31,913 nt of DNA from CALREJ01 sp964533375 (GTDB lineage Bacteria; Patescibacteriota; Gracilibacteria; Peribacterales; Peribacteraceae). Below the pieces are notes generated by a model. It searched no databases and had not been told where the DNA came from. It worked only from the letters and a program-made list of their open reading frames with translations. Made by a program: the position numbers and the translations under genes. The stretch covers positions 1 through 31,913 of the forward strand of contig CAZHLW010000004.1 in NCBI GenBank assembly GCA_964533375.1. Direction: 5' to 3'. Position 1 is the stretch's first letter. Each line of letters begins with the position of its first letter. Below are positions 23,083 through 29,843 of this stretch, piece after piece.

Positions 23083-24345
23083 CTATGCACCCATCAGCGA
23101 TGCGAATTTGTCCGGGGTGGCATCTTTGCCAATTACCACCAGACGCAGGGCTTCCGGAGTGAGGAGCCGCTTTGCGAGGGCATCGACCTGTTCCTTCGAA
23201 ACAGCATCTACCTCTGCAAAGTACTCACCAATGTCGCGGACCTTCGGGTAGAGCAGGAGTTGCTTGCCGTAGTAGTGCGCGCGCTCTTCGCTGTCTTCCA
23301 GACTGAGGGTGATCTTTCCTTTCAAAAATGCTTTCGCACGGGTGAGTTCATCCTGCATCACGCCTTCGGCAGCGCACAGCAGGTACTCATGCTTGATGGC
23401 TTCGAGTGCCTCCAGGAGTCTGGACTGGTCCACTCCGGCGCTGGTTGCGAGCGAACCGGCATCCATGTAGTTATCGGTATCGGTTGAGATGTAATAGCAG
23501 AGGCCGCGGGCTTCGCGAATGCGGAGGAACATTCTGGAGCTCATGTTGCCGCCCAGGATGATGGCGAGCAGTTTGTGCGTGAAGTGGTCTGCGTCCTGTG
23601 ACGACAGTCCCGGGACGCCAAAGACCAGGTGCGACTGTTCGGTGTTCTTGTTGCGGAGGAACATCTTTTCCGGACCGTATGTATCGAGCGGTGCAAACGT
23701 GCGCTTGGAGCCCCCGCTCAAGGGACTAAAGAATTCTGTGGCCAGGGCCATCGCTTCTTCTTCCGTAATCTTTCCGGAGAAAGCGATGCAGCAGTTGTGC
23801 GGTCCGTAGAGTTCGTCTTTGTGCTTCTGGAAATCGGCCTGCTGCACGGACATGATCACTTTTTCGGTACCGATGGTGTCCCATCCCAGCGGATGGTTGC
23901 CGTAGAGCAGTTCCTCGAAGTCCCAGCCCGCCCGGTACATGGGCGTATCCTGGTACATGCGGTCCTCTTCCATAATCACTCCGCGCTCCTTGTCGATTTC
24001 TTCCGGCGGGAAAAATGCGTGGAGCAACATGTCGCTCAGGACATCGCACGCGAGGCGCCTTTCTTCCGATGCAACCTTCACGTAGTAGCCCGCGTACTCT
24101 TTGCCTGTAAACGCATTGAAGTCACCGCCGACTCCGTCGATGGCTGCACTCACTTCCTGCGTGGTCTTATATTTCTTGCCGCCCTTGAAGAACATGTGCT
24201 CCAGAAAGTGGCTGATGCCGCGCTCATTTTCCGATTCGTAGCGGGACCCGGCACCTGCAAACACCATCACTGTGACAGACGAGGTGCCGTCGACGGGGGC
24301 GGTGAGGACGCGGAGGCCGTTGGGGAGGGTGTTAATTGTATACAT
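23083..24345 (-). CDS. M16-family zinc metallopeptidase
   Basis: The 420-residue protein carries the inverted zinc motif HFLEH (His46, Glu49, His50) and the third ligand Glu127 in GVIMEEDRM, 76 residues on as in the mitochondrial processing peptidase group. GDFNAFTGKEYAGYYVKV and the C-terminal half (RMFLRIREARGLCYYISTDTDNY) are family hallmarks. M16B enzymes of this size usually act as dimers on peptides or signal sequences. No signal peptide is visible, so it is probably cytoplasmic. A one-armed GTTATGGG repeat lies directly upstream of the ATG; no clear promoter box was found. Confidence 0.94.
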   Translation of the reverse strand: MYTINTLPNGLRVLTAPVDGTSSVTVMVFAGAGSRYESENERGISHFLEHMFFKGGKKYKTTQEVSAAIDGVGGDFNAFTGKEYAGYYVKVASEERRLACDVLSDMLLHAFFPPEEIDKERGVIMEEDRMYQDTPMYRAGWDFEELLYGNHPLGWDTIGTEKVIMSVQQADFQKHKDELYGPHNCCIAFSGKITEEEAMALATEFFSPLSGGSKRTFAPLDTYGPEKMFLRNKNTEQSHLVFGVPGLSSQDADHFTHKLLAIILGGNMSSRMFLRIREARGLCYYISTDTDNYMDAGSLATSAGVDQSRLLEALEAIKHEYLLCAAEGVMQDELTRAKAFLKGKITLSLEDSEERAHYYGKQLLLYPKVRDIGEYFAEVDAVSKEQVDALAKRLLTPEALRLVVIGKDATPDKFASLMGA

Positions 24346-24405
24346 GGCGGGTTATGGGGGATCGGTTAGGGGTTAGGGTGGGGATCGGTGATCTGAGATC
24401 GGGGC
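24346..24405. repeat. GTTATGGG/GATCGG repeat, one arm (copy D)
   Basis: GGGTTATGGGGGATCGG, GGTTAGGGGTTAGGG and GATCGGTGATCTGAGATCGG run in series, joining the GTTATGGG units to GAGATCGG units. No matching opposite arm is present nearby. It covers the region where the M16 gene's promoter should be. A GCACCC/GGGTGC hairpin (24427-24444) lies further on, after the stop of the gene at 24454, and may help end it. Confidence 0.65.
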
Positions 24406-24453
24406 AAATTTGGAATGAAGATCTAGCGCACCCGTCCCTGGGTGCAATACGGG

Positions 24454-24762
24454 TTATGCATTAAGGATGAAGGGCGTTGGCCAGAATTTGAGGATGGTCG
24501 CTGCAAAGAAAACGATCATCAGAGGAATCAGTAAGGACAAAGCGAGTCCGGTCGATCCCTTCCGCTCGGCGGTCAGGCTCAAATAGACGCTGGTGCCGCC
24601 GTAGAGGAGGGCCACGAGCAGGAGCGGCAGGTCCATACTGTGCAGCCACTGTTTGGACATTGCAGCGATGATGTTATTCACAGAGAGGAGATACGCCGCA
24701 AAAAAGCTCAAACCCAGAAGGTAGAACAGGAAGGCCGAGAGGGAGTGGAGGTAGCGGACCAT
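24454..24762 (-). CDS. Small membrane protein, unknown function
   Basis: The 102-residue protein has three hydrophobic helices (about 8-33, 45-60 and 70-92) and few charged residues (SLTAERKGST between helices 2 and 3). No family is recognised. The ATG at 24762 follows a short A-rich stretch and one arm of repeat copy E; no Shine-Dalgarno is visible. It is plausibly real because hydrophobic periodicity is clean and the gap has no competing frame. Confidence 0.7.
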   Translation of the reverse strand: MVRYLHSLSAFLFYLLGLSFFAAYLLSVNNIIAAMSKQWLHSMDLPLLLVALLYGGTSVYLSLTAERKGSTGLALSLLIPLMIVFFAATILKFWPTPFILNA

Positions 24763-24767
24763 TTTTT

Positions 24768-24916
24768 AGTTATGAGTTATCAGTTATGGGTTATGGGGAG
24801 CTGATAGCTAGAATAACAGAATAGTATGGGAACGAGAAAATACGGCAATAGAGCCATAAATACAAAAAAACGATTCCAAATCCCCCTAACTCATAACCCA
24901 TCACCGATAACCGTTT
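24768..24916. repeat. GTTATGGG inverted repeat element, copy E
   Basis: The left arm (24768-24801) has AGTTATGAGTTATCAG and TTATGGGTTATGGGG units. The right arm (24884-24914) has CTAACTCATAACCCATC and CCGATAACCG, ending at the rpmH stop codon (24915-24917). The middle is about 85 bases and AT-rich, longer than in copies A-C and without their core. Confidence 0.75.
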
Positions 24917-25058
24917 ATTTAGCTTTCTTCTGCACCGTCAGGCGCTTGCGGCCAGCTGCTCTGCGGCGGGACAGCACGGCACGTCCGTCCTTTGTAGCCA
25001 TACGGGACAGAAATCCATGTCTGCGAAGACGCCGGCGCCATCTGAGTTTACCTAACAT
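24915..25058 (-). CDS. rpmH: Large ribosomal subunit protein bL34
   Basis: A 47-residue very basic protein containing HGFLSRMATKDGRAVLSRRR and GRKRLTV, the signature of bL34. The N-terminus (MLGKLRWRRRLRR) lacks the usual KRTYQPS opening but aligns just before HGF. bL34 is a late-assembly 50S protein. The usual partner rnpA is not next to it. TTGACG (25097-25092) lies upstream, and TAACGT would sit 18 bases after it and nine bases before ATG. The stop codon touches repeat copy E. Confidence 0.93.
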   Translation of the reverse strand: MLGKLRWRRRLRRHGFLSRMATKDGRAVLSRRRAAGRKRLTVQKKAK

Positions 25059-25115
25059 AGCCGCGGTACGTTACAGATGAGGTACTAGGTCCGTCAAGTC
25101 TCGTTTTCAATGGTT

Positions 25116-25661
25116 TTAAGCGTACCGGACGCGGATATTGTCAATCCCGGCACTCCTATTGGCATCCAGCGCTGCCAAAAACAGGTAATCGCTTAGTCTA
25201 TTCAGGTATACAAGCAGTTCCCGGTTGATAGCCGATCGTTTACTCAGGCTGATAGCCAGCCGCTCCGCACGCCTGCAAATAGCTCTGGCAATGTGGAGTT
25301 CCGATGCCGCTCGGGAGCCGCCAGGGAGGACGAAATAGGGAGGAAGAGGTGTTTCTTCCAGAACGTTGATCCAGCCTTCCAGCAGTGCAATATGGTCTGC
25401 TGTGATGCGCGGCACGACAGCCGCATTGTTTTCCTGCGGTGTGGCGAGGTCGGCGCCCAGGTTGAAGAGCATGTTTTGAACGAGGGACAGTTGTTCGATC
25501 ATGCCAAGCGAGAGGTCGTCGGCGTTGGTGGGGAGGCTTAAGTGGGCGTTGAGTTCATCAATAGTGCCGATGCTTTCAATGCGAACGTCGTCTTTTGCAA
25601 CGCGCTGGCCTCCGAAGAGTCCGGTTTCGCCTTTGTCGCCGGTGCGGGTGACGATGGTCAT
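25116..25661 (-). CDS. PduO-type ATP:cob(I)alamin adenosyltransferase
   Basis: From ATG 25661 the protein has 181 residues, the normal size. Hallmarks are TRTGDKGETGLFGG (residues 5-18, ATP site), ICRRAERLAISL and VYLNRLSDYLF. It transfers the adenosyl group from ATP to cob(I)alamin to make coenzyme B12. No B12 synthesis genes are in view, so salvage of scavenged cobalamin is likely; the substrate user is not in the window. I reject an upstream start at 25799 because that part is encoded by repeat palindromes and TATACT (25676-25671) lies nine bases before this ATG. Confidence 0.93.
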   Translation of the reverse strand: MTIVTRTGDKGETGLFGGQRVAKDDVRIESIGTIDELNAHLSLPTNADDLSLGMIEQLSLVQNMLFNLGADLATPQENNAAVVPRITADHIALLEGWINVLEETPLPPYFVLPGGSRAASELHIARAICRRAERLAISLSKRSAINRELLVYLNRLSDYLFLAALDANRSAGIDNIRVRYA

Positions 25662-25676
25662 GGACTTTGGAGTATA

Positions 25677-25904
25677 TCGTGTCACCCTGAGCTCGTCGAA
25701 GGGTGGTTTGTCATGCTGAGGACGCTCGCAGCATGAATCCCTCCGGGGGCCACTGCCGTGGGGGCGTTCCTTTTTGTCCGTGCAACAAAAAGGAACCAAA
25801 AAGTGCGGTCCGGGCTGACCGCATCTCCGCTGACCCCTTCACCCCCCGGGCAGCCGGACTCCACCCCATGGACGACGAACCTTCATTTTCGCTTTGCGAA
25901 AATG
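25677..25904. repeat. Cluster of unrelated palindromes between pduO-type gene and pheT
   Basis: The 273-base gap 25662-25934 holds five distinct inverted repeats in series: the CCCTGAGCTCGTCGAAGGG unit (25685-25703), TCATGCTG/CAGCATGA (25711-25736), GTTCCTTTTTGT/ACAAAAAGGAAC (25766-25796), TGCGGT/ACCGCA (25804-25823) and CATTTTCGC/GCGAAAATG (25884-25904). The first resembles a palindrome widespread in bacterial gaps and may supply the -35 of the adenosyltransferase promoter. No gene is seen here. Confidence 0.7.
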
Positions 25905-25934
25905 GACCTGGTGGAATTTACTCCTTTTTATTCT

Positions 25935-28319
25935 TTAGTTGATCGCCTTCAGGACCGCCTCCTGCTCCTTCTTCGCCTCTTCTTCTGTCAGCGTCTTCTC
26001 TGCCGAGCGATACGTGAAGCGCAGCGTTGCATTGTAGGTGTCGCTTCCGGCTTTCTGATAGAGGTCGTGGATCACTACACTTTCGAGGAGCTTGCTACCC
26101 TTTACTGCTTTTTCCATCAGAGCTGCGATGTGTTTATCGTGCGTGCGGGTGATGGTGACGTCGTACACGACGGAAGGGAATTGCGAGAGGGGTTGTGCGA
26201 CAATTTTCTCCGGGGCGTGTGCTAAGAGATCGTGCAAGTTGATGATGGCTGCGGCAGCACGGCCGGGAATGTCGAAGGTTTTGCGGATGCTTGGGTGTAC
26301 TTCGAAGATCTGACCGATGACGTCTTTGCCGAAGAGGACATCGGCGATGCGACCGGGATGTGCGTAGGCGGGGACGTTTTTGGTGGAGGCAATTGTGACA
26401 GAGTAACCGCTCGCAGCCAGGCTGCTGATGACGGTCTCTTTTATTTCCAGGAATGGATCATTCAGCAAACCTGTCGTCTCGCGCGTGGCGGTGAGGAGCG
26501 AGAGCTCCAGATGCTCGGGCTTTGTTTTGGAAAAGACGTGGCTCCAGTGGAAATTCCGGAGGGTGCCTGTCTGGCGCAGATTTTTTTCTGCGTGGATGAG
26601 GAGTGCCGGGAAGGTGCTTGTCTGCAGAAGAGCGGTGTCGTCTCCCAGCGGGTTTTCAATTTCCACTGCGTCCGATGCATCAATACCTGCTTTCCGGAAT
26701 TGCTGATTGCTGAGGAAGCTGAGCGGCACTGTTTCGAAGTAGCCGCCGCTCTTGAGCATGTCGCGCAGTCTGTGGATGCGCTCGTCGCGCTCAGGGATTC
26801 TGAGTTCACCCATCGGCATCACGTTTTCGATGCGGTCGTAACCGTACATGCGTGCGACTTCCTCGAAGAGATCGTGGTCTCCTGTCAGGTCGCGCAGTCT
26901 GTGGAGCGGAGGAGTGACAGTCAGGATGCCTGCCTTTGGACCACGCACGACATCACACTCCAATGCTTCCAGAATGCGGACCATTTCTTCTTCCGGAATG
27001 TCTTTGCCGATGTGCTTCTGCGTGCGTTCAACGGAGAGAGGGATAGTCGGCGTCTTGCCGTTGTCGCCTTTCGTGATGGGGCCTGATGCTATTTTTGCAC
27101 CGGGGATGAGTTCGAGTACCAGTGCAACTGCGCGCAGGAAACCTGCTTCGGTGGTGACGGGCGGCACTCCTTTTTCGTACACGACGGATGCGTCTGTACG
27201 GTGGCCTGTTGCCATCACTGCTTTGCGGATCGTTTTGGAATCAATAGAGAGAGCGTGCAGGAAGAGGTGCTTTGTTTGCGGCTTGGTGCTGCTGCGCAGA
27301 CCTCCCATGATTCCGAGGAGATCGAAGATGCCGTCATCATCATTCATAATGAGAGCACCGGTTGGCAGCTCTCTTTCCACACCATCAAGCGTCGTGATTT
27401 TTTCGCCCATTTTGGAGAGCCGCAGATGAACTTCTCCTTTAATATCATCGGCATCAAAGCTGTGCATGGGCACGCCGATTTCATTCGCCACGTAGTTGGT
27501 AATATCGACCGGCAGATTGATAGACCGGATGCCGATGGCGGCAAGGCGCTTTTGCATCCACTCCGGTGTGTCGCCCAGACTTTCAATATCAATTCTGCAA
27601 CCCATGAAACGCGGAACCAGATCCGGTGCATCAATACTGATCTGCAGTGATGATTTTGTGGACGGGAACGAAATCTCCTTCGCTGCCTTTTTCTTCCTCC
27701 ACGTTGCCAGTCCCAATGCTACGCACTCGCGCGCAAAACCAATGTGCGAGAACAAATCGGGGCGCGTGGTGATGGCGGTGTTGTTGATGTGCAGGATGGT
27801 GTCGGTCAGACCGAGAGCTTCCTTGAGAGATGTTTTAGGTTTTAGGTTATAGGTTTTAGCATCAAGGCGGCCGAGATCGACGATCGGTCTTTCACCATCT
27901 TCGGGTAATGCTTGGTAGATGGATTCGAGTCCGATTTCTTCCGCTGCGCAGATCATGCCCTCGCTTTGGACACCCCGGATTTTGACCGGTTCGAGTGTGA
28001 CAGTTTCTTCGCCGTGCCATTTCACCGTTGCGCCGGTGTGAGCAAAGGCAACGAGCATGCCGGGAACGACATTGGTCCCGCCGCAGACAACGGTCTTCAC
28101 TCCTTTATCTGTCTCGGCAGTGCACACGCTCAGGCGGTCGGCGTCAGGGTGTTTGTCTGCTGTCAGAACTTTTCCGACGCAGCAACGATCAAGATACTTT
28201 CCCTGCATCTCCACTTCCTCCACTTCAGCCGATCCGAGCGTGATGCGGTCAGCAATTTTCTGCGGATCTTTTTCAGTCCACTCTAGAAAATCCGATAGCC
28301 ATTCCAGGGAAATCTTCAT
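25935..28319 (-). CDS. pheT: Phenylalanyl-tRNA synthetase beta subunit
   Basis: The 794-residue protein begins MKISLEWLSDFLEW, the standard PheT start. It contains the tRNA-binding OB domain (about 40-150; HPDADRLSVC, GMICAAEEIG), the B3/B4 editing region (about 210-390), B5, the catalytic-like core (ENPLGDDTALLQTS) and a C-terminal anticodon-binding fold (SQFPSVVYDVTITRTHDKHI). With PheS it charges tRNA-Phe. pheS, usually just upstream, is absent. Residues about 154-164 (AKTYNLKPKTS) are encoded by CCTAAAACC-type units (27832-27860), a probable in-frame repeat. TTGTAT (28357-28352) and TAGGCT (28333-28328) lie before ATG, which follows eight bases later. Confidence 0.96.
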   Translation of the reverse strand: MKISLEWLSDFLEWTEKDPQKIADRITLGSAEVEEVEMQGKYLDRCCVGKVLTADKHPDADRLSVCTAETDKGVKTVVCGGTNVVPGMLVAFAHTGATVKWHGEETVTLEPVKIRGVQSEGMICAAEEIGLESIYQALPEDGERPIVDLGRLDAKTYNLKPKTSLKEALGLTDTILHINNTAITTRPDLFSHIGFARECVALGLATWRKKKAAKEISFPSTKSSLQISIDAPDLVPRFMGCRIDIESLGDTPEWMQKRLAAIGIRSINLPVDITNYVANEIGVPMHSFDADDIKGEVHLRLSKMGEKITTLDGVERELPTGALIMNDDDGIFDLLGIMGGLRSSTKPQTKHLFLHALSIDSKTIRKAVMATGHRTDASVVYEKGVPPVTTEAGFLRAVALVLELIPGAKIASGPITKGDNGKTPTIPLSVERTQKHIGKDIPEEEMVRILEALECDVVRGPKAGILTVTPPLHRLRDLTGDHDLFEEVARMYGYDRIENVMPMGELRIPERDERIHRLRDMLKSGGYFETVPLSFLSNQQFRKAGIDASDAVEIENPLGDDTALLQTSTFPALLIHAEKNLRQTGTLRNFHWSHVFSKTKPEHLELSLLTATRETTGLLNDPFLEIKETVISSLAASGYSVTIASTKNVPAYAHPGRIADVLFGKDVIGQIFEVHPSIRKTFDIPGRAAAAIINLHDLLAHAPEKIVAQPLSQFPSVVYDVTITRTHDKHIAALMEKAVKGSKLLESVVIHDLYQKAGSDTYNATLRFTYRSAEKTLTEEEAKKEQEAVLKAIN

Positions 28320-28428
28320 ACCGCTGTAGCCTACAGGAAGGGGAGGGGCTGATACAACGGATGCAGATGGCATCCCATGTCGGGTCTATTGTCTACGGAT
28401 CCTTTTTTGTCCTGCGATTTTCCGGGCG

Positions 28429-28434
28429 TATCAT
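28429..28434 (+). promoter_or_regulatory. -10 box of the 28461 gene
   Basis: TATCAT with TTGTCC (28407-28412) 16 bases upstream. It would give a leader of about 20 bases that is pyrimidine-rich and lacks a Shine-Dalgarno. Confidence 0.4.
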
Positions 28435-28460
28435 AGTCTCCTCCGACTTCCCCCCTTTTC

Positions 28461-28739
28461 ATGTTCTCCAAATCTTCCAAGAAGAAGTCCGCTGGTTTCA
28501 CACTCGGCGGCATGTGTCAGACTTGTTCCATTACCACCATCCTGCTGGGTATCGTTGCTGTTCTTGCAACCATCGCTGCATTGATCGGCGTGTATAAGTC
28601 ACACTTCCTGTCTGCAGGCCTGACATTTGGAACCCTTAACGGTTCTGCATCGCTGATCGCTCTGGCGTTCAACGTGCTGATTGTGACGAAACTGAGCAAG
28701 GCGTGTCCGTGCCAGTGCGCGGTACCGTCGAAGAAGTAA
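28461..28739 (+). CDS. Small membrane protein with Cys motifs
   Basis: The 92-residue protein has two hydrophobic helices (about 24-46 and 52-76) between a basic N-terminus (MFSKSSKKKSAG) and a short tail. CQTC (residues 19-22) precedes helix 1 and CPCQC (82-86) follows helix 2, so both Cys groups may face the same side and bind a metal or form disulfides. No family is recognised. It is followed by an AGGTTAAGG-type repeat and an intrinsic terminator. Confidence 0.7.
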   Translation: MFSKSSKKKSAGFTLGGMCQTCSITTILLGIVAVLATIAALIGVYKSHFLSAGLTFGTLNGSASLIALAFNVLIVTKLSKACPCQCAVPSKK

Positions 28740-28767
28740 TCCTCCTCCGCCAAGGCTACAGCGGACA

Positions 28768-28820
28768 AGGGTCTAGGTTAAGGTTGAGATTAAGGAAAGG
28801 CGCCTTTGGGCGCCTTTTTT
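28768..28820 (+). terminator. Repeat arm and intrinsic terminator
   Basis: AAAGGCGCC (28796-28804) pairs with GGCGCCTTT (28809-28817), with T to 28820. An AGGTTAAGGTTGAGATTAAGG repeat (about 28774-28796) directly precedes it; its complement lies at 29497-29526. Confidence 0.85.
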
Positions 28821-28835
28821 ATGAGCATTTCGGAC

Positions 28836-28863
28836 TTGTGATAGATACATTGGTCCCTATACT
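28836..28863 (+). promoter_or_regulatory. tRNA-Ser promoter
   Basis: TTGTGA (28836-28841) and TATACT (28858-28863) are 16 bases apart. Transcription near 28870 would leave about ten bases of leader before the mature tRNA. Confidence 0.65.
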
Positions 28864-28880
28864 ATGCCGCACCACTGCAC

Positions 28881-28970
28881 GGAGAGGTCGCATAGTGGCC
28901 TAGTGCGCACGCTTGGAAAGCGTGTAAACCTGAAAGGGTTTCGAGGGTTCGAATCCCTCCCTCTCCGCCA
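28881..28970 (+). tRNA. tRNA-Ser (anticodon GGA)
   Basis: Acceptor arm GGAGAGG (28881-28887) pairs with CCTCTCC (28960-28966), with discriminator G and encoded CCA. The anticodon arm CACGC-TTGGAAA-GCGTG gives anticodon GGA, reading UCC/UCU serine codons. The long variable arm (AACCTGAAAGGGTT) and the GGTTCGAATCC T loop are typical of class II tRNA-Ser. It is a single tRNA with its own promoter. Confidence 0.95.
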
Positions 28971-29096
28971 CCTACAATCTTTTGGGTCACCTGTGAAACA
29001 AATACAGTGAGCGAAGCGAACTGCACGCATTCTTAACTATGAGTCCTCTCCTGGATAATTCACGCTATACTCCAAGGGATTGTTTCCATCATTTCC

Positions 29097-29507
29097 ATGT
29101 CATTCCCCATCGATCTCCCATCGCCAACTCTCAAACTTGCAGAAGAATTGGGTATGAAGCCTGAGGATATTGAGGAACAATTTACCCGTGGAACCGGCAA
29201 AGGCGGGCAGAAGATGAATAAGACGTCGAGCACGGTGTGGCTGAAACATCTTCCATCCGGTATTGAAGTGAAGGTGCAGCGGCACCGGGAACAGAGCAAG
29301 AACCGGCTATCGGCGTGGAAACTGTTGATACTGAAGGTCGAGGAGAAGGTTAGGGGCAAGGAATCGAAACATGCTCAGGCTATTTTCAAGTTTAAAAAAC
29401 AGAAACAGAGGCGTTCACGCAAAGCAAAAGAGAAGATGCTGACAGAAAAGCATCATCGTACGGAGATTAAAGAGCAGCGAAAAACCGTCCATATTCCTAA
29501 ACCTTAA
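29097..29507 (+). CDS. GGQ-domain release-factor-like ribosome rescue protein
   Basis: The 136-residue protein has only the peptidyl-hydrolase domain of release factors: RGTGKGGQKMNKTSSTVWL with GGQ at residues 36-38. A long Lys/Arg-rich tail follows (about 95-136). The stop-codon-reading domains of RF1/RF2 are absent. The plan matches ArfB/YaeJ and MTRFR (C12orf65)-type factors, which free stalled ribosomes. TATACT (29066-29071) gives a leader of about 19 bases without a Shine-Dalgarno. DNA at 29335-29364 (residues about 80-89) matches the ndk-leader repeat at 25 of 30 bases. The last codons and stop (PKP-TAA) lie in another repeat arm. Confidence 0.85.
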   Translation: MSFPIDLPSPTLKLAEELGMKPEDIEEQFTRGTGKGGQKMNKTSSTVWLKHLPSGIEVKVQRHREQSKNRLSAWKLLILKVEEKVRGKESKHAQAIFKFKKQKQRRSRKAKEKMLTEKHHRTEIKEQRKTVHIPKP

Positions 29508-29526
29508 CCTCAACCCGGACCTTAGA
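29497..29526. repeat. Repeat arm at the end of the rescue-factor gene
   Basis: CCTAAACCTTAACCTCAACC and on to GGACCTTAG is the complement of the arm near 28770-28796. It supplies the last two sense codons and the stop of the rescue-factor gene and ends at the rpmB stop, so it fills the whole gap between the two convergent genes. Confidence 0.6.
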
Positions 29527-29736
29527 TTAGACAGCTTTACCCTGCTGCAGTCTCTTTGCGAGGGTGCGCAGGTAGGATGCTGCCACTTTCATGGTTTTGT
29601 ATTCGCCCGTAGCCGGGTCAAAAATGCGCTTTTTGACGGTATTGACCTTCCAGTTGCGGCGTGTGGAACGCAGCGAGTGGCTTCGGGTGTTACCGAAAGA
29701 GGTCTTTTTGCCGGTTTTGGCGCAAGCGCGTGACAT
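29527..29736 (-). CDS. rpmB: Large ribosomal subunit protein bL28
   Basis: The 69-residue basic protein has the bL28 start (SRACAKTGKKTSFGNTRSHS, with ACAKTGK), then NWKVNTVKKRIFDPATGEYKTMKVAASYLRTL. It binds 23S rRNA near the exit region. Length is normal for short bL28 forms; only one Cys of the zinc-type pair is present. TTGACG (29776-29771) and TACCTT (29753-29748), 17 bases apart, place transcription start a few bases before ATG. Confidence 0.95.
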   Translation of the reverse strand: MSRACAKTGKKTSFGNTRSHSLRSTRRNWKVNTVKKRIFDPATGEYKTMKVAASYLRTLAKRLQQGKAV

Positions 29737-29747
29737 AAGGTTGCGCC

Positions 29748-29776
29748 AAGGTACCTTTCCAAAAGGGGTCCGTCAA
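29748..29776 (-). promoter_or_regulatory. rpmB promoter
   Basis: On the minus strand TTGACG and TACCTT have a 17-base spacer; the -10 ends 11 bases before ATG 29736, predicting a leader of about five bases. Confidence 0.6.
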
Positions 29777-29831
29777 CTCAATATTCCGCCGAATAGGCGA
29801 TTTTTGGACCCCCATTTGCCGCTTGCTTCGC

Positions 29832-29837
29832 TATACT
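29832..29837 (+). promoter_or_regulatory. -10 box of the M50 peptidase gene
   Basis: TATACT ends six bases before ATG 29844, predicting a leaderless mRNA. No good -35 is present. Confidence 0.5.
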
Positions 29838-29843
29838 TTCTGT

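Noticed and set aside
25662..25799. Upstream extension of the cobalamin adenosyltransferase
   Set aside because: The extra residues are encoded by palindromic repeat DNA, and the family N-terminus starts at 25661.
26232..27086. Plus-strand open frame (284 codons) opposite pheT
   Set aside because: It lies fully antisense to conserved PheT domains and shows no family features.
28320..28373. Upstream extension of pheT
   Set aside because: The canonical PheT start lies at 28319 with a promoter just upstream; the extension overlaps that promoter.
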